Positions 1-9,078 of a stretch of 19,353 nt of DNA are shown piece after piece; position 1 is the stretch's first letter, and every line of letters begins with the position of its first letter. The notes beneath the pieces are model-generated. The model was not told the DNA's origin, made no database searches, and worked only from the letters and a program-made list of their open reading frames with translations. The position numbers and the translations under genes were made by a program. The stretch is from Rhodococcus sp. IITR03 (lineage in GTDB: Bacteria; Actinomycetota; Actinomycetes; Mycobacteriales; Mycobacteriaceae), in NCBI GenBank assembly GCA_001017865.1, contig LATQ01000001.1:2073963-2093315 (forward strand), in the 5' to 3' direction.

Positions 1-1398
1 CAGTGGATCGTCGAGTTGATCGTCGGCAGGCGATCGCGTCTCGCTCGCGACCTCGCGACCACCCTCGAAGGAGCCTGGGTATCGGCGGAACGCTCGGCGC
101 GACATCGGGCTCGCTCTCGGTGGCCTGCTGGAATCGGCCGTCGATGCCGGTGGTGCTTTCTCGACCGAGCTCACCGCGGCCCTCGACGGCGGTGCCGAAC
201 TCGGGGTCGCGCTCGGCACGACGCTCGGTGGCGTTCTCGGCGTGGGCACGGAACTGACCGGCGCACTCGGCACGAGCCTGGGCGGTGTCCTCGGTGGTGT
301 GGTCGATCTCGGGGCCGGACTGGGAACCGACCTTTCCGCCGGTCTCGACGACCGGCGTGGGGCGCGACCCTCGGGCTCGGTGCGTCCCTCTCGGCCCTGC
401 TCGGAGCGGGTGGCGGAGCTGCGGCCGATCTCGGTGCCGCGCTCGGGACCGTCATCGAGAGCAGCGCGCAGGGAGGCTTGCTCGGCGGCGTCGACCTCGA
501 CGCGGTCCTCTCGGGTGGTGGCGAGATCGACGCGGAGGCCGGAACGGGCATCGAACTCGGCACGCTGGTCGGCGGGGTGCTCGGCGGCGCGGCTGGCTCG
601 AGACCACCGCGACCACCGAACTGTCGTCGGCGTTGAACGTCGCCATCGGATCCACCACGGGTATCGGCGCGACCGTCGATTCGACCGTGCAGGTGGGGAC
701 GAGCCTCGGAACGGATCTGTCGTCCGTCCTCGGCTCGACCTTCGCGACCGGCGGTTCGGCCGGTGCCGAACTCGGTCTGCAGCTCGGCAGCGCACTCGAG
801 ACTGCCGCAGGTCGGTGCCCGTCGATGCGGGTGCCGATCTCGGCACGCAGCTCGCGACGACGATCGGCGGCAGCTCGATGCCGGTGCCGAAGCCACCGGT
901 CAGTTGGGTTATGCCCTCGACGGTGCGCTGGACGCGGCGGCGGAACTCGGGGCCGGAGTGAACGTGGGAGCGGACCTCGGCGCGGCGATCGACTCGGGGA
1001 TCGGCGCGGCCGGTGGACTGGGAACGTCGGTCGACCTGGGTGCAGCCACCGACTTCGAAAGCGCGCTGGATCTCGGTGGTGCAGCAGACCTGGGCGCTGC
1101 CGCCGACCTCGGTGTCTCCGGCGGTCTGGAGAGCGCAGCCGACCTCGGTGCCGAACTGTCCACGCAGGTGGGGACGGCTCTGTCGGGCGGAGTGGATACG
1201 GCCCTGTCGGGCGGTGCGGAGAGCTGGGCATCGGTCGGTGAGGACGTCTTCGGCTCCGCCTCGGGAGCTGCGGGACTCTTCGGCGAGGGCGGCCTCACCG
1301 CGACCTCCGGTCTCGGCGGCGGCCTGTTCGCCGGCGCCGGTGGCGACTCTTCGCTCGGTGTCGCCGACTCCACCGACCTCGACGGACTGCTGCCCTGA
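1..1398 (+). CDS. iniB: IniB-like Gly/Ala/Leu-rich repeat protein, 3' part, frameshifted
   Basis: The start lies outside the window and the stop is TGA at 1396-1398. Following the protein through the frames gives one continuous low-complexity polypeptide of about 465 residues. It is built from units such as LGxxLGGVLG, DLGAxLGTDL and ADLGAA, rich in Gly, Ala, Leu, Asp and Thr, with no cysteine-based or catalytic motif. The frame changes near 75, 108, 355, 597, 815 and 876, each time as if one base were missing. Mycobacterial IniB is likewise a Gly/Ala-rich protein encoded just before IniA and IniC, and the following two genes are clear iniA and iniC homologues, so the call rests on composition plus position. 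The repeat pattern is not that of M. tuberculosis IniB, and its C-terminus (ending LDGLLP) differs. Its function is not known from sequence; a cell-envelope role is an inference from the operon. Confidence 0.65.
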
Positions 1399-1405
1399 CC
1401 GCAGC

Positions 1406-1443
1406 GGTGCGGGCTCCGGGACATAATGGCCGGAGCCCGCACC
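1406..1443 (+). promoter_or_regulatory. Perfect 14-bp hairpin between iniB and iniA, covering the iniA ribosome binding site
   Basis: GGTGCGGGCTCCGG (1406-1419) and its exact reverse complement (1430-1443) flank a 10-nt loop. The stem begins 8 bp after the iniB stop and ends one base before the iniA ATG. The only Shine-Dalgarno-like string for that ATG, GGAG at 1432-1435, lies in the 3' arm. There is no following T-run, so it may act as a partial terminator, an RNA-stability element or a translational gate for iniA. Confidence 0.7.
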
Positions 1444-1444
1444 G

Positions 1445-3290
1445 ATGGAAGGCGAGTCGACGCAGCCCATGCAGCATTCACCGGATACGCAGCATTCATC
1501 CGATCCCTCGAGACGCCGAGCGCTCCTCGACCTGATCGACTCCGCGATCGCGCGTTCCCGCAGCGCCGGGCGCAACGATCTCACCGACCGGCTGACGGCC
1601 GCCCGCACGAAGGTCTCCGACCCGCGACTGCGGGTAGTCGTCGTCGGGGGACTGAACCAGGCAAGAGCCGGTTCGTGAACGCACTGCTCGGCCTCGAGGT
1701 GTGTTCTGTCGGCGACGACGAGACCACCGCGGTCCCCACGCTTGTGCAGCACGGGCAGGAGCCGTCCGCCGAACTCGTCCCGACCGGCTCGGCGCGGCGC
1801 ATCGCCGTCCCCCTTCGACGACCTGCAGCAGGTCGCGCCCCGCGCAGCGCCGGCCGGGACGTCGAACGGCTCGAGGTGAGCGTGCCGAGTCCGCTGCTCG
1901 CCGACGGACTCGTGTTCGTCGACACCCCGGGCGTGGGCGGACACGGAAACCCGCACACCGCAGCCACATTGACCCTCCTCGCCACCGCGGACGCGGTCTT
2001 CGTCGTCTCGGATGCGAGCCAGGAGTTCACCGCACCGGAAATGTCGTTCCTGCGACAGGTGCAGACGCTGTGCCCGGCGTCGGCGGTGCTCGTCACCAAG
2101 ACCGACGTGTATCCGCATTGGCGTGCGATCGTCGACGCCGACCGCGAACACCTGCAACGAGCCGGACTCGACCTGCCGCTGCTGCCCGTCTCGTCTCTGC
2201 TGCGCGAGTACGCCCTGCGCACCGAAGACGCCTCGCTGCAGCAGGAATCCGGCTTCGACGCGATCTACGACTTCCTGCGCGACCAGGTGGTCGCGCGCAA
2301 CGCCGACTCGGCGCGACTGTCGGTCGCACACGACGTGAAGACCGTCGTCGACCATCTCGCACTCGGACGCGAGAGCGAACTCGCCGCCCTGCGCGACCCC
2401 GAATCGGGAAACGCCGCGATCGAGGACCTGCACCGGGCGCGTGCTGCGACCGAGGCGTTGCGGACGCGGGCGGCGCGGTGGCAGATCACCGCTGTCGGAC
2501 GGGTATCGCCGATCTCGCGGCCGACATCGACCACGACCTGCGCGACCGGTTGCGCACGGTGACCCGCGATGCCGAAGCATCCGTGGACGACTGCGATCCG
2601 GGCAAGGAATGGCCGCGGCTGGGACAGTGGCTCGCCGAGCAGGTCGCCGAATCCGTCGGCGACAACTTCGTGTGGGCGCACGAACGCGCCGAGATCCTTG
2701 CCGGCAGGGTCGCAGAGCACTTCGCGCTCGACGACGCGTCCCTGCCCTCGCTGCATCTCGGCGACCTGTCGAAGCTGCTCGATCCCGTCGAGAACCTGTC
2801 CGATCTCGAATCCGGCCGGATCGGTATCGGTCAGAAGGTGCTCGTCGGCATGAAAGGCTCCTACGGTGGCGTGCTGATGTTCGGTCTCGTCACCACCCTG
2901 ATGGGGATGGCGCTCGTGAACCCGATCTCGGTGGGAGCCGGAGTCGTCCTGGGCACCAAGGCGTATCGCGACGACAAGCAGGTCCGGCTCGCCAAGCGCC
3001 GCGCCGACGCGAAGAACGCGATCCGCGCCTTCACCGACGACGTGAGCTTCCAGGTCGGCAAGGAATCGAAGGACCGACTTCGCCTCATCCAGCGTCAGCT
3101 GCGCGATCACTTCACCGAGATCGCCGAACAGACACTGCGTTCGCTCGACGAGTCGCTCGAAGCGACCCGTCAGGCCGCGACCGTGCAGGAACAGGAACGC
3201 CGCCGTCGAATCGGTGAACTCGACACGCAGGTCGCGGAACTGAGCCGATTGCGCGAGCGCGCCGCGGAACTCGCGGGAGTGTCGGCGTGA
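1445..3290 (+). CDS. iniA: IniA-like bacterial dynamin GTPase, frameshifted
   Basis: Homologue of mycobacterial IniA, a dynamin-like GTPase that remodels membranes and is induced by cell-wall stress. Corrected length is about 615 residues (M. tuberculosis IniA about 640). Visible features: a P-loop (GGLNQ-GKS) at about residue 70, interrupted by a missing G near 1664; switch motif DTPGVGG near 1921-1941; TKTD base-recognition motif near 2095; and a hydrophobic paddle with GMKGSYGGV and PISVGAGVVLG at 2845-2960. A helical C-terminal arm ends in AELAGVSA. Further shifts: an extra C near 1811, a lost G near 1858 and a lost base near 2500. The ATG at 1445 sits directly after the intercistronic hairpin; ATG 1469 is an alternative. 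The stop overlaps the iniC start as GTGA, so the two are translationally coupled. Known IniA acts at the inner membrane. Confidence 0.9.
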
Positions 3291-4738
3291 CCCCGGCTCT
3301 CGCGCGTGCCCGGGACCTGCTCGATCGGGCACGCGCGTCGTACGGCGGGGACCCGACCGTGGCGGACCGGCTCGACCACTGCGCCGCGCGACTCGATCAG
3401 CCGTTGCGGGTCGCGCTCGCCGGATCGCTCAAGGCCGGCAAGTCGACTCTGCTCAACGCGCTTGTGGGACAGGACATCGCGCCCACCGATGCGACGGAGT
3501 GCACGCGTGTCGTCACGTGGTACCGCAACGGACCGGTGCCGTCGGTGAACGCCTGGTACGACGGGGACCGCCGCATGCCGGTGCCCGTGCAGCGCCCCGA
3601 CGGGCGTCTGACCTTCGACCTCGGCGAACTCACCGCCGACCACGTCGACTTCATCGACGTCGAATGGCCGGCCAGCGCGCTGGCACAGACCACCATCATC
3701 GACACCCCGGGCACGTCGTCGCTGTCGCAGGACGTGTCGGCGCGGACCCTGGCGCTGCTCACCCCGGAGGAATCGGCCTCCGGGGCCGACGCCGTCGTCT
3801 ACCTGATGCGTTCGCTCGGTGCCGCCGACGTCGAGTTCCTCGAACGGATCGGCCGGCACGTCGGCGGCGGATCGGGGCCGCTCGGCATCGTCGGGTGGTG
3901 TCGCGCGCCGACGAGGTCGGTGCCGGTCGTGCCGACGCGATGATGTCGGCGAAGCAGGTCGCGGCGAGGTTCACCGACGAACTCGAACGCACCGGACTGT
4001 GCCAGGCGGTCGTGCCGGTCGCCGGGTTGCTCGCCCTCGCCGCACGGACCCTGCGGCAGAACGAGTTCGCAGCTCGAGGCGCTCGCACAGGTGCCGGCGG
4101 AAAAACTGCAGGTCGCGATGCTGTCGGCCGACCGTTTCGCGCGGCCCGACGTCGACCTGCCCGTCGACCCCGGGATGCGGGCGCGTCTCGTCGACCGATT
4201 CGGTCTGTTCGGCATCCGCACCGCGGTGCTGCTCGTGCAGCTCGGCGCGCGCGATTCACCCTCCCTCGCGCGCCGAACTCGTCGCGCGCAGCGGGCTCGA
4301 CGAGCTGCGTCAGGTCATCGACGTGCAGTTCGGTCAGCGTGCCGATCAGCTCAAGACCCATTCGGCGCTGCTGGCGCTCGAGCGGGTGCTGCACGCGTGC
4401 GGCGACCACGAGTTGCTGGGAGCCGTGCGGCGCGAACTGGCCGACGACCACGGTTTCGCCGAACTCCGCCTGCTGGGCAGACTGCGGTCGTCGTCGGTGT
4501 CGCTGCCCGACGAGGAGATCCTGGCGCTGCAGCGTGTGGTCGGAGGATCCGGGATCGGCGCCACCCGGCGCCTCGGTCTCGCCGACGACGCGTCACCTGC
4601 GAGATCCGCGCGGCGGCCGTCGATGCTGTGCGGCACTGGCGATCCCGCGCAGAGCATCCGTTGCTCGATCCGTTCACCGTGAAGGCCGCCTCGGTGGCGG
4701 CGCGCAGTGCGGAAGGTCTGGTCGCGGGGGTGCGGTAG
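3287..4738 (+). CDS. iniC: IniC-like dynamin GTPase, frameshifted
   Basis: Second dynamin-type GTPase of the operon, homologous to mycobacterial IniC; corrected length about 483 residues against 493 in M. tuberculosis. The GTG start at 3287 overlaps the iniA stop by 4 bases. Motifs: P-loop GSLKAGKST (about residues 46-54), the IniC signature APTDATE, switch motif DTPGTSS, and SRADE as the base-specificity motif. No obvious membrane segment is seen, unlike IniA. Frame changes lie near 3896 (lost G in GGG), 4072, 4262 and 4590; the reading ends in AEGLVAGVR and TAG. IniA and IniC are believed to act together in envelope stress; partnership here is inferred from the overlap and conserved gene order. 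A hairpin follows the stop directly. Confidence 0.88.
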
Positions 4739-4760
4739 CCACCGGAGGGAGTCCGGTGGC
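4738..4760. terminator. Bidirectional hairpin terminator between convergent genes
   Basis: A 9-bp perfect stem, GCCACCGGA (4738-4746) with TCCGGTGGC (4752-4760), closes a 5-nt loop. It begins on the last base of the iniC stop and ends 9 bp before the stop of the opposing small gene. No T-run follows, as is usual in high-GC actinobacteria. Confidence 0.7.
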
Positions 4761-4769
4761 CGGCCGCAG

Positions 4770-5024
4770 TCATTCGAGGCGGCCGGGTACCGGATAGCTG
4801 CGCAGCGACAGGCCGATCTGGCCGGAGACGATCAGGTCGTCGATCGTCTGCTGCAGTTTGTGGCAGGTGGGGATCCAGGCGCGGCCCTCCTGGGCGGTGC
4901 GGGCCTGCGCGAACTCGGGGCAGACGCTGTCGGCGTCGTCGAGCCACTGGATGCTGGTGTGTGCCTCGCTGTACTTCTCGACGAGGACGCGATTGCTGCA
5001 GTGGTTGCAGGTGACGCTTTCCAT
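4770..5024 (-). CDS. Small conserved four-cysteine protein, possible metal-binding
   Basis: Intact 84-residue protein starting at ATG 5024, preceded by an excellent AGGAGGT six bases upstream; longer readings of the frame lack a ribosome site. It has CNHC at residues 6-9 and single cysteines at 35 and 54, plus PEF and PTC contexts and a C-terminus ending VPGRLE. The spacing CxxC-x25-C-x18-C suggests a small zinc ribbon or another metal site; it does not match a [2Fe-2S] or 3Fe/4Fe ferredoxin pattern that I recognise. The promoter carries the same operator and TAGCGT box as the steroid genes of this window, so a role in steroid catabolism (redox or metal partner, or regulatory accessory) is inferred. 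I do not recognise a characterised family. Confidence 0.82.
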   Translation of the reverse strand: MESVTCNHCSNRVLVEKYSEAHTSIQWLDDADSVCPEFAQARTAQEGRAWIPTCHKLQQTIDDLIVSGQIGLSLRSYPVPGRLE

Positions 5025-5053
5025 GATCGGACCTCCTGGGGGCTGTGACAGCG

Positions 5054-5106
5054 ACGCTAGTTGCGGCGCCCGGTCGAGTCTCCCGTTCTCCCACCGAACG
5101 GGAGAC
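5054..5106 (-). promoter_or_regulatory. Operator and promoter for the small Cys protein; divergent from padR
   Basis: An 11-bp perfect inverted repeat, GTCTCCCGTTC (5078-5088) and GAACGGGAGAC (5096-5106), has a 7-nt spacer. Nested in it is the shared dyad TCTCCC-N7-GGGAGA at 5087-5105. On the minus strand a TAGCGT box (5059-5054) follows 27 bp after the dyad, giving a predicted transcript start near 5047, about 23 nt before the ATG. No good -35 box is seen. This is the best palindrome of the set. Confidence 0.65.
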
Positions 5107-5162
5107 CATGTTCCGCTCAGTGGACGGAAGACCGCGCGCTGCACCCGCATCTACCTGGCTGT

Positions 5163-5168
5163 TAGGCT
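5163..5168 (+). promoter_or_regulatory. Possible -10 box of padR, leaderless transcript
   Basis: TAGGCT ends 6 bases before the padR ATG (5175), so transcription would begin at or next to the start codon. No Shine-Dalgarno sequence precedes the ATG, which fits a leaderless message, common in actinobacteria. Confidence 0.4.
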
Positions 5169-5174
5169 TCGATC

Positions 5175-5879
5175 ATGCCCGAGACCGAGCCTGTCGCCGA
5201 TGCTTCCGACGACAGCTACCCGTCGTTGCCCGCCACGAGTTGGGCCGTTCTGGGCATGCTCACCTTCGGTGAGGGACTCACCGGCTACGACCTGAAGAAG
5301 TGGGCGGACTGGAGCATCGGCTTCTTCTACTGGAGTCCGTCCGTCAGCCAGATCTACGCCGAACTCAAGAAGCTCGAGGCGGCGGGACTGGCAGAGTCGG
5401 AGATGGTGTCCGAGCCGGGGGAGCGTGGCCGCCGGGTCTACCGCATCACCGAACGCGGCACCCGTGCCGTGCGGAACTGGTCGCGGGCGGCGCCCGTCGA
5501 GCAGCCGGTCCTCAAGCACGGTCTCATGCTGCGACTGTGGATGGGGCATCTCAACGAGCCCGACGAACTGAAGAAGCTCGTCCGGTCGCACATCGAGAAC
5601 ATGGAGTCCATGCGGGAGCGGGCGAAGCTGCACGGCGATCACGCCAACCGCGAACCGGCATGGGCGTTCTCCCGGATGAGCCTGGTCTGGTCCGAACGCT
5701 ACTTCCAGGCCGAGATCGATCTGGCGAAGCAGGTCCTGGCCGACATCGACGAGGCGGCCGAGACCTTCTCGTCCGTCCAGGACCGCGACGAACTGGGCAA
5801 TCCCGTTCCGCAGGTCGCCGGGTCCTGGCGCGACGTGGAGGACTTCGTGCTGGGGCTCGAACGGCGCGAGCGCAGCTGA
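5175..5879 (+). CDS. PadR-family transcriptional regulator
   Basis: Intact 234-residue protein. Residues about 17-100 form the PadR winged helix: the ATSWAVLGML opening, the GYDLKKW helix, the SQIYAELKKLEAAGL recognition region and the GRRVYRITERGTRAV wing. The C-terminal half (LKHGLMLRLWMGH, then HIENMESMRERAKLH) is the helical dimerisation domain of the longer PadR subgroup. It is divergent from the small Cys-protein gene, with the strongest copy of the shared operator in between, which makes it one of two local candidates (with the IclR protein) for the regulator of the steroid genes. PadR proteins are usually repressors relieved by small phenolic or other ligands; the ligand here is unknown. 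It is convergent with iclR, with 11 bp between stops. Confidence 0.88.
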   Translation: MPETEPVADASDDSYPSLPATSWAVLGMLTFGEGLTGYDLKKWADWSIGFFYWSPSVSQIYAELKKLEAAGLAESEMVSEPGERGRRVYRITERGTRAVRNWSRAAPVEQPVLKHGLMLRLWMGHLNEPDELKKLVRSHIENMESMRERAKLHGDHANREPAWAFSRMSLVWSERYFQAEIDLAKQVLADIDEAAETFSSVQDRDELGNPVPQVAGSWRDVEDFVLGLERRERS

Positions 5880-5890
5880 GTCGGCGCCGC

Positions 5891-6680
5891 TCAGGCGTAC
5901 TGCAGGCGGGGCTGTGCCGCCGCTGCGGGAGAGGCCCTGGTGGCGCGGCCGCGGCACGACCGGCGCAGTGCGGGGGCGTCCGGTTGAGAGATCGGTGGAT
6001 CGCGTTCGCCGCCATACGGACCGGGGCGGCGTGGCGGTGGTCGAACTTGAGGTGGCTGGTCGGCCCGCAGATGGACAGGGCGGCGACGACATCGCCGACG
6101 GGGCCGATCGGGACGGCGATGATGCCGATCCCGCCGGAGATCCGGGCCACCTCGTACGCCACGCCCGTCTCGCGGACCTTGCGCAGTTCGGGGGTGAGAT
6201 CGGCGAGGTCGTCGGTGCTGTGCGGGGTGTAGGCGAGCAGGGCCTTGCCGATCGCGGAATTGCGTGCGGGATAGCGACTGCCGACGCGGGTGGCAGCTCG
6301 GTGGCGAGCCGGCCACCGACCTTGTCGAGGTAGAGCACGTCGGGTCCGTCGAGTACGCCGAGGTGCACGACGTATCCGGTGGCGCGGTGCAGGTCGTGCA
6401 GGATCGGGGCGGCGGCGCTGTGCAGGCGGTTCTGGTGGACGGCGATCGAACCGAGCTCCATCAAACGGGTGCCGAGTTCGTAGTCGCGGCCCTCGCGGCG
6501 CAACCACCGCATCTCGACGAGTCGTTCGAGCATCCGATGAGCGGACGAGCGGGGCAGCCCGGTTCGCCTGACGACCTGGGCGAGCGTGAGCCGTCCGGGG
6601 CCGTCGAAGGCGTCCAGGACGAGCGAGATCCGTTCGAGAATTGCGGTGGGGGTGGAGTCTGCAGTCGCGGGTGCGGTCAC
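5891..6680 (-). CDS. IclR-family transcriptional regulator, frameshifted
   Basis: Corrected length about 263 residues. GTG start at 6680 with GGGAG six bases upstream. Residues about 10-75 are the winged helix-turn-helix (ILERISLVLDAF, then GLPRSSAHRMLERLV). The rest is the IclR effector domain, with YVVHLGVLDGPDVLYLDKV, RNSAIGKALLAY, SGGIGIIAVPI and a VVAALSICGPTSHL stretch. Shifts lie near 6292 (lost C in a C-run) and near 5970; the latter joins the domain to a basic, Ala-rich tail ending at TGA 5891. IclR proteins regulate aromatic and steroid catabolism as repressors or activators, and this one lies just downstream of the kshA-hsaA-hsaC operon in the same orientation, separated by a strong terminator, so it has its own promoter. 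Confidence 0.87.
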
Positions 6681-6717
6681 CGATATCTCCCTCGATCAGG
6701 GCGAGAATCGCCACGAA

Positions 6718-6751
6718 ACCCAACTGACGTGGGTCTTTCTATTAGGAATAG
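6718..6751 (-). promoter_or_regulatory. Short dyads in the iclR promoter, possible autoregulatory site
   Basis: Two dyads lie close together in an AT-rich patch: ACCCA-N7-TGGGT (6718-6734) and CTATT-AGG-AATAG (6739-6751), 38-71 bp upstream of the iclR start. Either could be a binding site for the IclR protein; the second also contains the best -10-like sequences for the minus strand. Evidence is positional only. Confidence 0.35.
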
Positions 6752-6797
6752 TGACATATGCGCGCGGATTTGTGAAGTGGATCACCGAGATTGCATG

Positions 6798-6847
6798 CCG
6801 AAGAGGGGGAACTCGCTGTCCTGGTGGACGGAGTTCCCCCTCTTCGG
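6798..6847 (-). terminator. Terminator of the kshA-hsaA-hsaC operon
   Basis: A 17-bp perfect stem joins 6798-6814 and 6831-6847 (core GAAGAGGGGGAACTC and its complement). A further 4-bp stem, GTCC/GGAC, with a 4-nt cap lies inside the loop. It lies 41 bp past the hsaC-like stop and before iclR. No T-run follows on the minus strand. This is the strongest hairpin in the window. Confidence 0.8.
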
Positions 6848-6887
6848 GGAGCGATCTGCAGTTGGCCGGAAGTGCGGAGCTGCGGTG

Positions 6888-7819
6888 CTACATGGCGGCG
6901 AGCGGCTCGCTGCCGGACCAGTCGTGGCCCCAGTAGCTGTCGGCGGTGATCTCCTCGGACGTGTAGAAGGTCTCGTCCACGAGCTGCCCGTCCGTACCGA
7001 ACTCGATGTCCCAACCGCCGGGAGCGCGGACGTAGAACGACACCATCTTGTCGTTGGTGTGGCGGCCCAGCGTCGACGACACCGAGAAACCGTCCTTGAC
7101 GACTCGGTCGAGAGCCTGGCCGACCGCGTCGAGGGTGTCGACCTCGACCATGAGGTGGATCAGCCCGGGGCGCCACCGTGCGGAGCCGGGATCAGCGCGA
7201 GGCTGTGATGGCGCTGGTTGACGCCCAGGAAGCGCAGGCGCATCGGCCCGAACTCCGGCGGTGCCGGCAACCGGAAGGCACCGCGCGGCAGGAAGCCGAG
7301 GACCTCGGTGTAGAAGTCGAAGGTGCCGTTGATGTCGGTGACCGGCAGGACGACGTGGCCGAGTCCCTGCGCGCCCGTCACGAACCTCGCCCCGAACGGC
7401 GTGACCACCGGGCTGTGGTCGAGCACCGGGCCGTGGAAGACCTCGAGGGTCGCGCCGCTCGGGTCCTGGAAGGTGATGACCTCCTCCACCCGGCGCAGGT
7501 CGGCTTCCTCGACCGACAGCGGCTTGACGGCCACCCCGGCCGCCTCGACGGCTGCCTGGACGCGTGCCAGGGCCGCGCGGTCGCGGACCTCCCAGCCGAT
7601 CGTGACGACCCTGTCGTCCTCGCCCGGCACCACCACGATGCGCGCGCTGCGCTCGTCCATGCGCAGGTACAGCGCGTTCTCCTCCGGCCCGGACCCCTGG
7701 GCGAAGCCGAGGACCTCGAAGGCGAACTTCCGCCAGCGCTCCATGTCGTTCGTCTGGATCCTCACGTATCCCAGACCGCGGATGTCGGTGCCGAAACTGC
7801 CGACGTCGGGCTTGCTCAT
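6888..7819 (-). CDS. hsaC: HsaC-like extradiol ring-cleavage dioxygenase (VOC superfamily), frameshifted
   Basis: About 310 residues after correction, matching two-domain type I extradiol dioxygenases. HsaC cleaves the catechol 3,4-DHSA (4,5-cleavage) formed from steroid rings A/B. The three Fe(II) ligands are visible: H155 in GLGHVVLP, H205 in QRHHSLAL and E273 in GWDIEFG. The family strings YLRMDERSARIVVVPGEDDR, PSGATLEVFHG, FVTGAQGLGHV and TLGRHTNDKMVSFY are also present. The one shift, near 7163, is a lost base in a G-run. ATG 7819 has GGAGA seven bases upstream. It is the last gene of the operon with the kshA and HsaA-like genes. It is clearly divergent from the main HsaC as I recall it, so it may be a paralogue for C21 or other steroid intermediates. 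Confidence 0.83.
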
Positions 7820-7856
7820 ACTGTTGTCTCCGTTGTCGATTCGGATGTGTGGAAGG

Positions 7857-9033
7857 TCAGATCATCGCCCGCAGCGGACCCTGCGGTCCACGCCGAGGCC
7901 GCTCAGCGTCGCCGCGTGGTAGACCGTGCCCGGGACGTGGATCGCGTGGTGCAGACCGGCGTGCGCGTCGCGCCAGAACCGCTGCATCGGCTTGTCCATC
8001 CGCAAGGCGTTACCGCCGCACCGGGCGTAGACCTGGTCGACGGCCGTGACGGCCTGCCAGGCGGCGTTCACCTGGGTCTCGCGGCCGAGGGCACGCTGCT
8101 CGAAGGTCGGCGTCCTCCCGGAGTCGACGATGTCCCACATGCGATCGACGTTGGCGAGCAACGAATCCCGCGCCGACCGCAGTTTCGCCGTGGCCTCACC
8201 GATCGCGAACAGGGTGTAGGGATCGTCCTTGACGGCCGTGCCTGGGGGTTGATGCGCTCGCGCTGGTACTCGTTGGCGTGGTGCAGCAGGCCCTCGCAGA
8301 TGCCGATGGTGGCCGAGGTGATCCCGAGCGGGAACATGTTCGACCACGGCATCAGGTACAGCGACTCGGTGCGGCCGTACTTGCGGACGGCGGTGCCGTC
8401 GATGACCTCGTCGCAGTCCATGACGCGGTAGTCCGGCACGAACGCGTCCTCGACGACGACGTCCTTCGACCCGTCCCGCGCAGACCCACGACGTCCCACG
8501 AGTCGTCAATGATCCGGTAGTCGGACCGCGGATGATCACGTGCAGCATGCGCGGCGGCATCTGCACGCTGCCGTCCGGATTGCACGCCATCGCGCCGAGG
8601 AACGCCCAGTCGCAGTGGTCGGTACCCGAAGAGAACGACCACCTGCCGGAGAACTTGTAGCCGCCGTCGACCGGCACACACATGCCGCCCGGCATGTACG
8701 GCGACGCGAGCCACGTGTCCTGGTCCTCGCCCCAGACCTCCTGCTGGACCCTGGGATCGGCGAACGCGAGCTGCCAGGGATGCACGCCCACGATGCCGTG
8801 GACCCAGCCGGCCGAAGGATTGAGCGACGCCATCCGCATGACCGTCTCGGCGAACTCGCGTGGATGCGACTCGAAACCGCCGTGCTCCTTGGGCTGCAGC
8901 ATGCGGATGGAGCCGGACTCCTTCATGCGCTTGACGGTCGCGTCGGCGACCTTGCCGATTCGTTCGGCCTCGACACCTTCGACGAAGATGTCGTCGGCCG
9001 CGGCTCGATGCCGGCCAGGACTTCGTAGCTCAT
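7857..9033 (-). CDS. hsaA: HsaA-like flavin-dependent phenol hydroxylase, oxygenase component, frameshifted
   Basis: Acyl-CoA-dehydrogenase-fold monooxygenase of the HsaA type, which uses reduced flavin from a partner reductase to hydroxylate 3-HSA to the catechol. Corrected length is about 393 residues, as in HsaA (394). Family features: LQPKEHGGFE near residue 50, SAGWVHGIVGVHPWQLA, a DGGYKFSGRWSFSSGTDHCDWAF core, VVGLRGTGSKDVVV and, near the C-terminus, MQRFWRDAHAGLHHA. Five lost bases (near 9000, 8517, 8472, 8246 and 7885) scatter it over three frames. Start ATG 9033 has AGAAGGAA upstream. It lies between kshA (45-bp gap) and the hsaC-like gene (37-bp gap), so its catechol product is the likely substrate of that dioxygenase. 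No HsaB-type flavin reductase is encoded nearby. Confidence 0.83.
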
Positions 9034-9078
9034 GATCGTGTTCCTTCTGGTGGGGTGGGGGGATGCGACGAGGGGCCT

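Noticed and set aside
110..1160. Short recurring DNA strings that might be a tandem repeat array or CRISPR
   Set aside because: The spacing is irregular and in codon steps; the repetition is explained by the LG/DLGA protein repeat.
171..1499. Long Arg/Pro-rich open frames on the minus strand opposite the repeat gene
   Set aside because: They mirror codon bias of the GC-rich repeat, have no ribosome site or recognisable domain, and the plus-strand frames give coherent repeats.
5876..5894. CTGAG...CTCAG dyad spanning the padR and iclR stops as a terminator
   Set aside because: The arms are only 5 bp with an off-centre base and an inner palindrome too short to fold well; too weak to call.
6686..6704. 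TCTCCCTCGATCAGGGCGA upstream of iclR as a sixth shared operator
   Set aside because: The TCTCCC is the complement of the iclR ribosome site, the right half is degenerate and no TAGCGT box follows at the right distance.
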